Assembly (NCBI RefSeq): GCF_003086695.1
Contig: NZ_CP025999.1
Coordinates: 2,955,680 to 3,019,679, forward strand
DNA: 64,000 bases
DNA from: Stenotrophomonas sp. SAU14A_NAIMI4_8
GTDB lineage: Bacteria > Pseudomonadota > Gammaproteobacteria > Xanthomonadales > Xanthomonadaceae
Reading direction: 5' to 3'
Position numbers and translations under genes: made by a program. Of this stretch, positions 46,585 to 56,466 are shown piece after piece. The notes under the pieces were generated by a model. That model had not been told where the DNA came from. It ran no database searches and was given only the letters and a program-made list of their open reading frames with translations. Position 1 is the stretch's first letter. Every line of letters begins with the position of its first letter.

Positions 46585-46609
46585 GCCGTATCCCAGGCGT
46601 TGAACCTAC

Positions 46610-46643
46610 GGAACCGCCGGCCTTGCGCCGGCGGTTCTTTTTC
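46610..46643. terminator. Terminator between the Oar-like gene and mrp
   Basis: An 11-bp perfect stem GAACCGCCGGC/GCCGGCGGTTC with loop CTTGC is followed by TTTTTC. It serves the plus-strand receptor gene and lies 20 nt from the end of the converging mrp gene. Confidence 0.88.
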
Positions 46644-46662
46644 TGCGCGAGGGCATGCAGGT

Positions 46663-47517
46663 TTACAGCAGCGAAGACAGGATCGGAATGGAACCGCGCG
46701 GGCGCTTGCCCACTTCCTCGATCAACCGCTGCGCGGCCTGGCGGTAGGCCTGGGCGGTGGCCGAATCGGGCTGTGCGGCGGTGATCGGCGTACCGGCATC
46801 GCCCTGTTCGCGGATATCGATCTGCAACGGCAGCGAGCCCAGCAGCGGCACGCCGTACTGCGCGGCCATGCGCTCGCCGCCGCCTTCACCGAACAGGTGC
46901 TCCACATGCCCACAGTTGCTGCAGGTGTGCACGGCCATGTTCTCGACCACGCCCAGCACCGGCACCTCGACCTTCTCGAACATCTTCAGTGCCTTCTTCG
47001 CATCCAGCGTGGCGATGTCCTGCGGGGTGGTGACGATCACCGCACCGGCCAGCGGAATCTTCTGCACCAGGGTCAGCTGGATGTCGCCGGTGCCCGGCGG
47101 CAGGTCGATCAGCAGGTAATCCAGGTCATCCCACAGCGTGTCTTCGAACAGCTGGGTGAGCGCTGCAGTGGCACGCGGCGCGCGCATGATCAGCGGCGTC
47201 TCGTCTTCCACCAGGTAGCCGATGGACATGGTGTCCACGCCGAACGCGCGCATCGGTTCGATGCTCTTGTTGTCCGGGCTTTCCGGGCGACCGGACAGGC
47301 CCAGCATGGCCGGCACGCTGGGGCCATAGATATCGGCATCGAGCACGCCCACGCGTGCGCCCAGCTGCTGCAGCGCCACGGCCAGGTTCACCGAGGTGGT
47401 GGACTTGCCCACCCCGCCCTTGCCAGAGCCCACCGCGATCACGTTGCGGATGCGCGCATGCGGGGTCAGGCCCTTCTGGACCTGGCTGGCATGGGGACGG
47501 CGGGTCGGACTGTTCAC
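46663..47517 (-). CDS. Mrp/ApbC family iron-sulfur cluster carrier ATPase
   Basis: A 284-residue P-loop NTPase that binds and transfers Fe-S clusters. The deviant Walker A is GSGKGGVGKST (about 30-40), the switch region includes DADIYGPS, and the cluster-binding CxxC is in HTCSNCGH. The N-terminal DUF59 domain found in many relatives is absent, and the length fits the short type. The GTG start at 47517 has GGAG upstream; the open frame to 47622 is not supported. Confidence 0.92.
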   Translation of the reverse strand: MNSPTRRPHASQVQKGLTPHARIRNVIAVGSGKGGVGKSTTSVNLAVALQQLGARVGVLDADIYGPSVPAMLGLSGRPESPDNKSIEPMRAFGVDTMSIGYLVEDETPLIMRAPRATAALTQLFEDTLWDDLDYLLIDLPPGTGDIQLTLVQKIPLAGAVIVTTPQDIATLDAKKALKMFEKVEVPVLGVVENMAVHTCSNCGHVEHLFGEGGGERMAAQYGVPLLGSLPLQIDIREQGDAGTPITAAQPDSATAQAYRQAAQRLIEEVGKRPRGSIPILSSLL

Positions 47518-47872
47518 TGCGGACTCCGAAGAGATCTGAATTGAGAGCCAGCCATCATACAAGCTGGGCCACCCGGCTCCCTGGCGGCGGCGACCGCACG
47601 CTTGGCTACATACGCAAGCCATTGAACAATAAGCCTTTTATTGAAGCCGCAACACAGTATTGCGCACCGCAACAAACTGACACACTTCCAAATAATCCGC
47701 TTAGTCATTGATTGATAAAACGTTTTCAAGACGCCGCTGCCGAACAGCTGTGACAGGCACGTGTGGAGCTTGTTAAAGCCGTGTTACGGTCCAGATGAAT
47801 GGAATGCAACTGAACACACCTTAAAGCCGTCATGGATGACACCGCCTTGATCTGTTTCGATGGGGATCCTTC
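47518..47872. other. Intergenic region between mrp and TonB-dependent receptor gene
   Basis: 355 nt with no gene. The part after about 47600 is AT-rich and should contain divergent promoters. It includes the shared receptor-upstream motif at 47772-47792. Confidence 0.6.
47772..47792 (+). promoter_or_regulatory. Motif shared upstream of two TonB-dependent receptor genes (copy 1)
   Basis: GTTAAAGCCGTGTTACGGTCC matches 17 of 21 bases of the segment at 50924-50944. Both end about 80-84 nt before the receptor start codons. It contains two GTTA boxes 11 nt apart. It could be a shared promoter or activator site; function unproven. Confidence 0.45.
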
Positions 47873-50677
47873 ATGCACAGCCACCGCAATGCGTTTTCGC
47901 GTCACCCACTGACTCTCGCCCTGATCGGCACCCTGCTGGCCAGCGGCGCCGCCGCGGCGCAGGACGGCGCCACCACCCAGCTGGACCGCGTGACGGTTAC
48001 CGGCTCGCTGATTCCGCAGACCGAGATCGAGAACCACACCCCGGTCCTGACGGTCACTGCCGAAGACATCCAGACCCGCGGCTTCACCAGCGTGGCCGAT
48101 GTGCTGCAGCAGTCCTCGCTGTCCACCGGCGGCCTGCAGGGCGGCCAGACCTCGGCCTCGTTCACCCAGGGCGCTGAAGCGGCTGGCATGTTCGGCCTCA
48201 GCCCGGGCTACACCAAGTACCTGATCAACGGCCGCCCGATGCTTTCGTATCCGGCGCTGTACAACGGCAGCGATACGTTCAACAACATCAGCGGCATCCC
48301 GATCGACATCGTCGAGCGCATCGAGATCCTGCCGGGCGGCCAGTCCTCGCTGTACGGTTCGGACGCCATCGCCGGCGTGGTCAACATCATCCTGAAGGAG
48401 CGCATGGACGGCGGCACGGTGAGCGTGCGCGGCGGTGCCTACAGCGAAGGCGGCGGCAACAGCTTCCGCTTCAGCGCGGCGCGCGGCTTCAATTCCAAGG
48501 ATGACCGCTTCAACGCGCTGGTGAACGTGCAGTACGAAAAGACCAGCCCGATCTGGGGTTACCAGCGTGACCTGACCAAGGTCAACAACCCCGACGGTTA
48601 CAGCCCGCAGTACGTGTCCAACGATTTCCTGGTGCTGCTGCCGGCCAACGGCAACCGCTACGCGATGATGGACCCGGACCTGTGCGCCGACGTGGCGGGC
48701 CAGTTCGGTGGCACCACCGTGCTGGGCACCCGCCCCACCGGCCAGGCCTGCGGCTCGGTCTACGGCACCGGCTACAAGACCATCAAGAACGGCAAGGAAA
48801 GCGGCCAGATCTACAGCTCGGCCACCTTCGATGTGACTGACAACTTCCAGCTGTTCGGCGACGCGCTGTACAGCCTGGAAGAAGTGAAGTACGCCACCGG
48901 CTCGAATTACACCTGGTGGGGCACGTCCTCCGGCTGGGGTCGCTTCTACGACCAGGACAGCGGCCAGTACATGAACCTGCAGCGCGTGTTCGCGCCGGAG
49001 GACATCGGCGGCGCCGGCTACCGCGACATCATGAACACCGACCGCAACAAGGCCTACCAGGTCACCCTGGGCGGTCGTGGCACGGCGGGCAACTGGGATT
49101 ACAGCGCCAGCTTCACCCGTGGCGAGTACAAGCTGACCGAGCGCAACTTCGTGCGCTGGGCCGACCCGATCAACGACTACTTCGAAAACCGTGTGCTGGG
49201 TCCGGTGCTGGGCACCACCAGCACGGGCTACAACATCTACAGCCCGGACTGGGATGCGTTCTACTCGCCGCTGCCGTCGGGTGATTTCCAGAGTTTCACC
49301 GGCTACACCTACAGCCAGAGCCGCACCTGGCAGAACCTGCTGCGCGCGCAGGTCACCAACGGCTCGCTGTTCAGCCTGCCCGGCGGTGATGCCGGCTTCG
49401 CGGTGGTGGTGGAAGGCGGCAGCGAAGGTTGGGATTACACCCCCGATGCCCGTCTGGTCGATGGCAGCGTGTGGGGCACCACGGCGGTGTCCGGCGCCGG
49501 CCACCGCAGCAGCTACGCGGTGACCAGCGAACTGCGCCTGCCGCTGCTCGACTCGCTCACCGTGACCGGCTCGGGCCGCTATGACGCCTTCAAGATCGGT
49601 GGCAACACCATCGACAAGGCCACCTACAGCGTGGGCCTGGAATTCCGTCCGATCGAAAGCCTGCTGTTCCGCGGCAAGTACGGCACCGCCTTCCGCGCGC
49701 CGACCCTGTCCGACGCCTTCCAGGGCGAGAGCGGCTACTACGCCAACGGTTCGACCGACTACTACCGCTGCGGCCAGCTGGGCTTCAACCCGGTTGACAC
49801 CACCGGCTGCCCGTACGACAGCGTGTCGGTGTTCGGCACCCAGTCCGGCAACCCGGACCTGGAACCGATCACCGCCGACGTCTGGAACGCGGGCGTGGTC
49901 TGGGCACCGATCAACAACCTGTCGGTGTCGCTGGACTACTACAACTGGAAGATCGAGAACGAGGTCAACACCCTCAGCTCCGACCAGTTGCTGCTGGCTG
50001 AGTACTACTGCCGCAACGGCCAGACCAACAACACCTCGGCCAGCTGCCAGAACGTGAGCGACTGGATCACCCGCGATGCCTCGGGCGTGCTGGATGAGAT
50101 CTACACGCCGAAGATGAACGTCGCCCGGCAGAACCTGCAGGCACTGACGGCCAGCTTCAAGTACGTGCAGGACGTGGGTCGCTTCGGTTCGCTGCAGTTC
50201 TCGGGCAACTACACCAACATGCTCAAGCGCGAACTGCAGCCGCAGCCGGGCGACGAGTACCTGGACCTGCTGCGTGACCCGTACGCGATGTGGGTCTACG
50301 ATTCCTACGCCAAGGTGCGCGCCGATGGCTCGATCGCCTGGGCCAAGGACAAGTGGACCACCACCCTGTACGCCAACTACATCGGCAAGACGCCGAACTA
50401 CATGGCCTACGCGGGCAACGGCTACGACTACGTGCACAGCTCGGGCTACAAGGCCGGCAAGTGGGGTTCCTACACCACCTACAACCTGAGCGTGAACTAC
50501 CGCGCGATGGACAACCTGACCCTGTCGCTGATGGTCAACAACGTGTTCAACAAGCTGCCTGACAACCAGCGCTTCAGCTACGCCGGCACCAGCGGCCAGC
50601 CGTACAACAACTACCTGTACAGCGCCTACGGGCGTGCGATCTACGTGCAGGCCAAGTACGACTTCGGCGCGAAGTAA
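47873..50677 (+). CDS. TonB-dependent receptor
   Basis: A 934-residue outer-membrane active-transport receptor. It has a signal peptide (about 1-29, ending AAAAQD), a TonB-box-like LDRVTVTGS (about 36-44), and a plug (about 50-170) with YLINGRPM and EILPGGQSSLYGSDAIAGVVNI. A 22-strand-type barrel ends in AIYVQAKYDFGAK. It contains several cysteines in extracellular loops. The substrate is unknown. It is followed by a strong terminator and by a second receptor gene with a related signal-peptide region (RHPLT). Confidence 0.93.
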   Translation: MHSHRNAFSRHPLTLALIGTLLASGAAAAQDGATTQLDRVTVTGSLIPQTEIENHTPVLTVTAEDIQTRGFTSVADVLQQSSLSTGGLQGGQTSASFTQGAEAAGMFGLSPGYTKYLINGRPMLSYPALYNGSDTFNNISGIPIDIVERIEILPGGQSSLYGSDAIAGVVNIILKERMDGGTVSVRGGAYSEGGGNSFRFSAARGFNSKDDRFNALVNVQYEKTSPIWGYQRDLTKVNNPDGYSPQYVSNDFLVLLPANGNRYAMMDPDLCADVAGQFGGTTVLGTRPTGQACGSVYGTGYKTIKNGKESGQIYSSATFDVTDNFQLFGDALYSLEEVKYATGSNYTWWGTSSGWGRFYDQDSGQYMNLQRVFAPEDIGGAGYRDIMNTDRNKAYQVTLGGRGTAGNWDYSASFTRGEYKLTERNFVRWADPINDYFENRVLGPVLGTTSTGYNIYSPDWDAFYSPLPSGDFQSFTGYTYSQSRTWQNLLRAQVTNGSLFSLPGGDAGFAVVVEGGSEGWDYTPDARLVDGSVWGTTAVSGAGHRSSYAVTSELRLPLLDSLTVTGSGRYDAFKIGGNTIDKATYSVGLEFRPIESLLFRGKYGTAFRAPTLSDAFQGESGYYANGSTDYYRCGQLGFNPVDTTGCPYDSVSVFGTQSGNPDLEPITADVWNAGVVWAPINNLSVSLDYYNWKIENEVNTLSSDQLLLAEYYCRNGQTNNTSASCQNVSDWITRDASGVLDEIYTPKMNVARQNLQALTASFKYVQDVGRFGSLQFSGNYTNMLKRELQPQPGDEYLDLLRDPYAMWVYDSYAKVRADGSIAWAKDKWTTTLYANYIGKTPNYMAYAGNGYDYVHSSGYKAGKWGSYTTYNLSVNYRAMDNLTLSLMVNNVFNKLPDNQRFSYAGTSGQPYNNYLYSAYGRAIYVQAKYDFGAK

Positions 50678-50701
50678 GCCACACCCATAACGCGTTGACT
50701 G

Positions 50702-50731
50702 GAGACCCCGCCTCGGCGGGGTCTTTTTTTT
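50702..50731 (+). terminator. Rho-independent terminator of first TonB-dependent receptor gene
   Basis: The stem AGACCCCGCC/GGCGGGGTCT with a very short TC loop is followed by eight T residues. Confidence 0.92.
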
Positions 50732-50923
50732 GCCTGACGCCAGGGCCATCGGAGCGCAGGACCGGTTGTGCTGCGCATTGTTAAGCGAAGACCCCCATTC
50801 ATCGACCACTCAGGCCGCCAGAAGTTGCAAAGGAAACTGAGACTAAGACGCTGTATTTGTTGCAGTTTTGTGTATCGAACCGATTGATTTAGCAAACTCT
50901 TGTGACACAACCGTACATTTCCC

Positions 50924-50944
50924 GTTAAGACCGTGTTAGGTTCC
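50924..50944 (+). promoter_or_regulatory. Motif shared upstream of two TonB-dependent receptor genes (copy 2)
   Basis: GTTAAGACCGTGTTAGGTTCC, 84 nt before the second receptor start, pairs with the motif at 47772-47792. The spacing to the start codon is conserved within four bases. Confidence 0.45.
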
Positions 50945-51028
50945 GGTGACGTCAGGATGACGCATGAACATTTGCAGAACGTCGGCAGGGAAGTCCGGCG
51001 TTTCACACTTCTTAGGGGGATTCACTTG

Positions 51029-54000
51029 ATGACGCACCATCGCTTGCCCGGTCGCCACCCGCTGACCAATGCACTGCTGGCCGGCCTGATGTTCGCCGCC
51101 GCCGCACCCGTCCTGGCACAGGAAGCCGCCCCGGGTTCCAACCCGGTTGATCTGGATCGCATCAGCGTGACCGGCTCGCGTATCGCGCGCACCGGCTTCG
51201 TCACCCCCTCTCCAGTGACGGCCATCACTGCCGAAGAAATCCGCACCACCGGCGCGCTGAACATCGGCGACCTGATGAACAAGATGCCGCAGTTGACCCC
51301 GAGCTACTCGCTGGGCAACTCCACGCGCTTCATCGGCACCGCCGGCCTGGGCCTGATGGACCTGCGTGGCATGGGCCCGTCGCGCACCCTGGTGCTGGTC
51401 AATGGCCGCCGCCACGTTGGCGCCAGCCCGGGCTCGACCTCGGTCGACGTCAACACCATTCCGGTGGAATGGATCGAGCGCGTGGAAGTCATCACCGGTG
51501 GCGCCTCGGCCGTGTACGGCGCCGACGCCGTGGCCGGCGTGGTCAACTTCATCATGAAGAAGTCGTTCGACGGCTACGAATTCCGTGGCCAGACCGGCAA
51601 GGCTGACGAAGGCAGCTTCGACCGCCGCTTCGCCAGCTTCTCCGCTGGCAAGCCGTTTGCCGATGGCCGTGGTAACGCCGCCATCGCAATGGAATACAGC
51701 GACCAGGGCCGCTTTGGCCGTGGTGATCGTGAAATCGGCCGCCGCTACCAGGTCTCGGTACCGAACCCGAACTTCGATCCGAGCCAGCCGCCGAGCGAGC
51801 GCAATCCGCAGACGGTCCTGGCCAGCCCGGGTGGTAACCATTCCACGTCCTACGGCGGCACCATGGACCTGGGCCAGATCACCATCTCGCCCACCGGCAC
51901 CCGCTCGATCGCCTTCAACCGCAACAGCCGCTACCTGTTCAACGATGACGGCACGTTCCGCCGCAACCGTTACGACGGCACCATCGTCAGCACCAGCAGC
52001 TGCGTGGACTGCGACTTCGCCGACTTGAACGCCGTGGCCGACCTGCAGCCGTCGTTCGACCGTTTCAGCTTCAACACCATCGTCAACTTCGATCTGAATG
52101 ACGATCACCGCTTCTTCTTCGAAGGCAAGTACACCAAGACCGAGTCGGAGTTCTATGGCCAGCCGGCCTTCGACACCGGCCTGCGCATCCGTCGCGACAA
52201 CGCCTACATCTCCAACGAGCTGGGCGCCGTGCTCGATGCGCGCACCGTGCGCGTGCAGAACCGCGATGGCACCAGCACCGTGCGTGCCGTTTCGCGCGAC
52301 CCGAATGCCGCCGAAAGCAACCTGGTCATGAACCGTTTCAACGTCGACGCAGGTCGTCGCGGTGAACAGATCGAGCGCCAGACCAGCCGCGTGGTGTTCG
52401 GCCTGGAAGGCAACCTGGGCGAGGACTGGACCTACGAGACCTCGGCCAACTTCGGCCAGACCACCATCGACCGCATCAACGTGAACAACCGCATCAACGA
52501 GCGTTGGCATGCGGGCATGGACGTGACCCGTGATGCCAGCGGCAACCTCGTCTGCCGCGCATCGCTGGACCCGAATGCGATCAACCCGAACACCGGGCAG
52601 CGCTACAACCAGGCCCTGATCGCTGGCTGCGTGCCGTTCAGCGTGTTCGGCAACGGTGCGATCTCGCAGGAAGCAGCTGATTGGTTCAACACCCGTTCGC
52701 TGAACCAGTCCAAGCTGAAGCAGCAGGTGTTCAGTGCCTCGGTGGCCAACAACTCGCTGTTCTCGCTGCCGGCCGGTGACGTCGGCTTCGCCGGCGGCGT
52801 CGAGTACCGCAAGGAACAGAGCCAGGAAAACACCGACGCGCTGTCCGCGCTGGGCCTGACCTTCCTCAACGCCATCCCCAGCCGTGGTGGTGAGTACAGC
52901 GTGCGCGAAGTGTTCGCTGAAACCTCGATCCCGCTGCTGGCTGACATCCCGCTGATCCGCCGCCTGAACCTGGACCTGGCCGGCCGTTGGTCGGACTACA
53001 CCTCGGTGGGCGACACCAAGACCTGGAACGTCGGCCTGGACTGGGAAGTGCTGACCTCGCTGCGTATCCGCGGTACCTACGCCAGCGCGGTGCGCGCACC
53101 GAGCATCGGTGAGCTGTACAACCCGCAGTCGCAGAACTTCGCCGCCATCTCCGATCCCTGCAACACGCTGTCGACCAACGCCAACCGTCCGGCGACCGCC
53201 AAGGATCCGAGCCTGCGTGCCGCCAACTGCGCCGCGCTGGGCATTCCGAACAACTGGGTGGACACCTACAGCGCGAACCGCCCGGGCGTGAGCGGTGGTA
53301 ACCCGAACCTGAAGCCGGAAGAAGCCAAGACCCTGTCGCTGGGCTTTGTCTGGCAGCCGGAATTCCTGCCGGGCTTCGGCATGTCGATGGACTACTGGCG
53401 CATCACCCTGACCGACGCGATCGGTTCGGTCAGTGCCCAGACCCTGGCCACCCGCTGCGTGGATTCGCCGGGGGGCGTGCAGAACAACCCGTTCTGCGAT
53501 GCGATCAAGCGCGCACCGGTCGGTGGCTACACCTCGCCCACCGGCACCCCGTTCCCGGAATACAGCATCTACAACTGGACCGCTATTTCCGAGAACCTGG
53601 CCAAGTCGCGTCGCGTCGGCGTCGATCTGGAAATGGACTACCGCTTCGATCTGCTGGGTGGCTTCACCACCCTGCGCCTGGTCGGTACCCGTCTGATCCA
53701 GTCGCGTGAATGGGCGTTCCAGTCGTTCCCGGACGAGTTCACCGAATACGTGACCTACTACACCGATCCGCGCTGGCGCGGTCAGTTCAGCACCACCTAC
53801 AAGCGTGGTGACTGGCGCGCGTCGTGGGACATGACCTACGTTGACGGCAACCTGCGCGTGACCCCGGACAGCTACAACTCCAACCCGGGTTCGCAGAGCC
53901 CGATCCGCAACCCGTCGTACCTGTACCACAACATGCAGGTTGGCTATAAGTTCCCGGGCTCGGGCATCGACGTCTACCTGGGCGTGGACAACGTGTTCGA

Positions 54001-54100
54001 CAAGGATCCGCCGGTCAACTACTTCGGTGCTGACGCCGGTGCTGCGCTGTACGACAGCATTGGTCGCTACATGTACCTGGGCGTGACCTACAAGTTCTGA
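51029..54100 (+). CDS. TonB-dependent receptor
   Basis: A 1023-residue outer-membrane receptor. It has a signal peptide (about 1-32, ending PVLAQE), a TonB-box-like LDRISVTGSRIAR (about 42-54), and a plug with TLVLVNGRRHVGASPGS and EVITGGASAVYGADAVAGVVNF. A large barrel ends in YMYLGVTYKF. ATG 51029 is preferred, with AGGGGGA nearby, over the frame opening at 50933. The substrate is unknown. Its neighbours downstream are two M13 peptidase-family genes, which hints at peptide handling (inference). Confidence 0.93.
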   Translation: MTHHRLPGRHPLTNALLAGLMFAAAAPVLAQEAAPGSNPVDLDRISVTGSRIARTGFVTPSPVTAITAEEIRTTGALNIGDLMNKMPQLTPSYSLGNSTRFIGTAGLGLMDLRGMGPSRTLVLVNGRRHVGASPGSTSVDVNTIPVEWIERVEVITGGASAVYGADAVAGVVNFIMKKSFDGYEFRGQTGKADEGSFDRRFASFSAGKPFADGRGNAAIAMEYSDQGRFGRGDREIGRRYQVSVPNPNFDPSQPPSERNPQTVLASPGGNHSTSYGGTMDLGQITISPTGTRSIAFNRNSRYLFNDDGTFRRNRYDGTIVSTSSCVDCDFADLNAVADLQPSFDRFSFNTIVNFDLNDDHRFFFEGKYTKTESEFYGQPAFDTGLRIRRDNAYISNELGAVLDARTVRVQNRDGTSTVRAVSRDPNAAESNLVMNRFNVDAGRRGEQIERQTSRVVFGLEGNLGEDWTYETSANFGQTTIDRINVNNRINERWHAGMDVTRDASGNLVCRASLDPNAINPNTGQRYNQALIAGCVPFSVFGNGAISQEAADWFNTRSLNQSKLKQQVFSASVANNSLFSLPAGDVGFAGGVEYRKEQSQENTDALSALGLTFLNAIPSRGGEYSVREVFAETSIPLLADIPLIRRLNLDLAGRWSDYTSVGDTKTWNVGLDWEVLTSLRIRGTYASAVRAPSIGELYNPQSQNFAAISDPCNTLSTNANRPATAKDPSLRAANCAALGIPNNWVDTYSANRPGVSGGNPNLKPEEAKTLSLGFVWQPEFLPGFGMSMDYWRITLTDAIGSVSAQTLATRCVDSPGGVQNNPFCDAIKRAPVGGYTSPTGTPFPEYSIYNWTAISENLAKSRRVGVDLEMDYRFDLLGGFTTLRLVGTRLIQSREWAFQSFPDEFTEYVTYYTDPRWRGQFSTTYKRGDWRASWDMTYVDGNLRVTPDSYNSNPGSQSPIRNPSYLYHNMQVGYKFPGSGIDVYLGVDNVFDKDPPVNYFGADAGAALYDSIGRYMYLGVTYKF

Positions 54101-54120
54101 TAGCGCTTCAGGCAGTACCC

Positions 54121-54152
54121 GGAAAGGGCGGCGCAAGCCGCCCTTTCCTTTT
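54121..54152 (+). terminator. Rho-independent terminator of second TonB-dependent receptor gene
   Basis: A 12-bp perfect stem GGAAAGGGCGGC/GCCGCCCTTTCC with GCAA loop is followed by TTTTCC. Confidence 0.9.
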
Positions 54153-54300
54153 CCGTATCTGGCGGTCCGGCCAACGGCTGGGGGGTTTGCAATCGGCCAT
54201 GACCTTCGACACCCTTGCAGGCCGGGCCGCAGGCGTATTGTTCGGCCCACGGCCGTCCATGCGGCCTTTCCCTGACTCACTCGGCCTGGAGGCCATTCAA

Positions 54301-56406
54301 GTGACCCGTACTCCCAAGATCGTGCTGCTGACCCTGGCCGTTTCGGCCGCGCTGGTCGGCTGCGGCAAGACTGATACCCCGGCAAAGGACGCCACCGCCT
54401 CCACGCCGGCCGCCACCGAAGCCGCCACCGCCTACAAGCTGGACGAGAGCAAGCTGCCGGCCTACAACGCCTTCCAGCCCGGTGACCTGGACGCCAGCAA
54501 GGACGCCTGCACCGCCTTCGGCGACTACGTGAACAGCAAGTGGCTGGCCGCCAACGAAATTCCGGGCGACCGCACCAGCTGGGGCGCCTTCACCATCCTG
54601 GACGAGCGTTCGGTGGCCGTGCAGCACCAGCTGGTCGAGCAGGTGGCGCAGGTGAAGAACCCGGACCACATTGAGAAGGTGGTCGGTGACCTGTGGGCCA
54701 CCGGCATGGACGAGGCCAAGATCAACGCCCAGGGCATCGAGCCGCTGAAGGCCGACCTGGCCGCCATCGATGGCCTGCAGGACAAGGCCGCCATCGCCGA
54801 CTACCTGCGCAGCAGCGCGGCCAAGGGCGAGAACGTGCTGTTCGGCTTCGGCGCCGAAGCCGACTTCAAGAACTCGGCCATGAACATGGCCTACGCCAGC
54901 CAGGGCGGCCTGGGCCTGCCCGATACCACCTACTACACCGACGCCAAGAACGCCGACAAGCTGAAGGCCTACCAGGCCCACGTGGCCAAGGTGCTGGAAC
55001 TGTCCGGCGTGGCTGCGGCCGATGCGGCCAAGCAGGCCGAGGACGTGGTGAAGTTCGAAACCCGCCTGGCCAAGGCCTCCAAGTCGAGCGAAGAACTGTC
55101 GCGCGACGTGTCCCTGTTCTACCACCCGGTCACCCTGGCCGAGGCCGACGCGCTGACCCCGAACTTCAGCTGGACCGAGTTCTTCAAGTCGCAGAACGTC
55201 GCCGCGCCGGAGAAGTTCTCGCTGGCCATCCCGACCTTCCACCAGGAAGTGAGCAAGGCCCTGGCCGATACCGATCCGTCGATCTGGCGCGCCTACCTGC
55301 GCTTCCACACCGTGGATGGCGCCTCGCCGTACCTGTCCGAAGCCTTCGTGCAGGAAAGCTACAACTTCTACGGCAAGACCCTGAACGGCCAGAAGGAACA
55401 GAAGCCGCGCTGGAAGCGCGTGCTGGGCACCATTGAAAGCGACGCCGGCGAAGCCTTCGGCCAGCTGTACGTGAAGGTGGCCTTCTCGCCGGAAGCCAAG
55501 GCGAAGATGGAAGACCTGGTGAAGAACCTGGCCGCCTCGCTGAAGGACCGCATCCAGGGCCTGTCCTGGATGAGCGATGAAACCAAGGCCAAGGCCATCG
55601 CCAAGTGGGAAACCTTCACCCCGAAGATCGGCTACCCGGACAAGTGGCGCGACTGGTCGGGCCTGCAGACCAACCGTGACAGCTACCTGGGCAACGTGCG
55701 CGCGGCCACCGCGTTCAACTACCAGTACAACCTGTCCAAGATCGGCAAGCCGGTGGACAAGACCGAGTGGGGCATGACCCCGCAGACGGTCAACGCCTAC
55801 TACAACCCGCTGCAGAACGAGATCGTGTTCCCGGCCGCCATCCTGCAGCCGCCGTTCTTCGACCCGAAGGCCGACGACGCCCTGAACTACGGCGGCATCG
55901 GCGCGGTCATCGGCCACGAAATGACCCACGGTTACGACGACCAGGGCAGCCGCTTCGGGCCGACCGGCAACTTCGAGAACTGGTGGACCGAAGGCGATTC
56001 GAAGAACTTCGCGGGCCTGACCGGCAAGCTGGTCAAGCAGTTCGACCAGTACAAGGTGGACGGCCAGGCGGTGAACGGCAAGCTGACCCTGGGCGAGAAC
56101 ATCGCCGACCTGGGCGGCCTGGCCACGGCCTACGACGCCCTGCAGAAGGCCAGCGCCGGCAAGGAAGACCCGAAGGTCGATGGCTTCAGCCGCGACCAGC
56201 GCTTCTTCTTCAACTGGGCCACCGTGTGGCGCACCAAGTACACCCCGGAAAACGCCAAGGTCCGCCTGGCCACCGACCCGCACGCCCCGGCGCAGTTCCG
56301 CGCCATGGGTGCGCCGTCGAACCTGCCGACCTTCGCCGCAGCGTTCCAGTGCAAGGCCGGTTCGCCGATGGCCCGCAGCGGCGATCAGCAGGTCGTGATC
56401 TGGTAA
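54301..56406 (+). CDS. M13-family (neprilysin-like, PepO) zinc metallopeptidase lipoprotein
   Basis: A 701-residue exported endopeptidase that should cleave oligopeptides in the periplasm. It has a lipoprotein signal with lipobox LVGC (about residues 17-20). The zinc site is HEMTH (H539, E540, H543) with third ligand E599 in ENIADLGG. The substrate-binding NAYYNP lies upstream of EIVFPAAIL, and the C-terminus holds CKAGSPM. The GTG start at 54301 follows GGAG; the upstream open frame from 54187 lacks support. A paralogue lies directly downstream. Confidence 0.93.
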   Translation: MTRTPKIVLLTLAVSAALVGCGKTDTPAKDATASTPAATEAATAYKLDESKLPAYNAFQPGDLDASKDACTAFGDYVNSKWLAANEIPGDRTSWGAFTILDERSVAVQHQLVEQVAQVKNPDHIEKVVGDLWATGMDEAKINAQGIEPLKADLAAIDGLQDKAAIADYLRSSAAKGENVLFGFGAEADFKNSAMNMAYASQGGLGLPDTTYYTDAKNADKLKAYQAHVAKVLELSGVAAADAAKQAEDVVKFETRLAKASKSSEELSRDVSLFYHPVTLAEADALTPNFSWTEFFKSQNVAAPEKFSLAIPTFHQEVSKALADTDPSIWRAYLRFHTVDGASPYLSEAFVQESYNFYGKTLNGQKEQKPRWKRVLGTIESDAGEAFGQLYVKVAFSPEAKAKMEDLVKNLAASLKDRIQGLSWMSDETKAKAIAKWETFTPKIGYPDKWRDWSGLQTNRDSYLGNVRAATAFNYQYNLSKIGKPVDKTEWGMTPQTVNAYYNPLQNEIVFPAAILQPPFFDPKADDALNYGGIGAVIGHEMTHGYDDQGSRFGPTGNFENWWTEGDSKNFAGLTGKLVKQFDQYKVDGQAVNGKLTLGENIADLGGLATAYDALQKASAGKEDPKVDGFSRDQRFFFNWATVWRTKYTPENAKVRLATDPHAPAQFRAMGAPSNLPTFAAAFQCKAGSPMARSGDQQVVIW

Positions 56407-56433
56407 GCCACGGCTGAGGCTGCGGTAGACCTG

Positions 56434-56466
56434 CAAAGGCCCGGGACGTCCCGGGCCTTTGTTTTT
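56434..56466 (+). terminator. Rho-independent terminator of first M13 peptidase gene
   Basis: The perfect 13-bp stem CAAAGGCCCGGGA/TCCCGGGCCTTTG with CG loop is followed by TTTTT. Confidence 0.9.

Larger units (their letters stand above)
50678..51028. other. Intergenic region between the two TonB-dependent receptor genes
   Basis: 351 nt with no gene. It begins with the terminator of the first receptor (50702-50731). A more AT-rich stretch (about 50820-50945) should hold the second receptor's promoter, including the motif at 50924. AGGGGGA near 51014 is the ribosome-binding site. Confidence 0.7.

Noticed and set aside
47726..54385. Very long minus-strand open frames (about 1000-1150 codons) antisense to the two TonB-dependent receptor genes
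   Set aside because: The composition (Val/Ala/Arg/Gly) and lack of domains mark them as shadows of the receptor genes, which have signal peptides, plugs and barrels.
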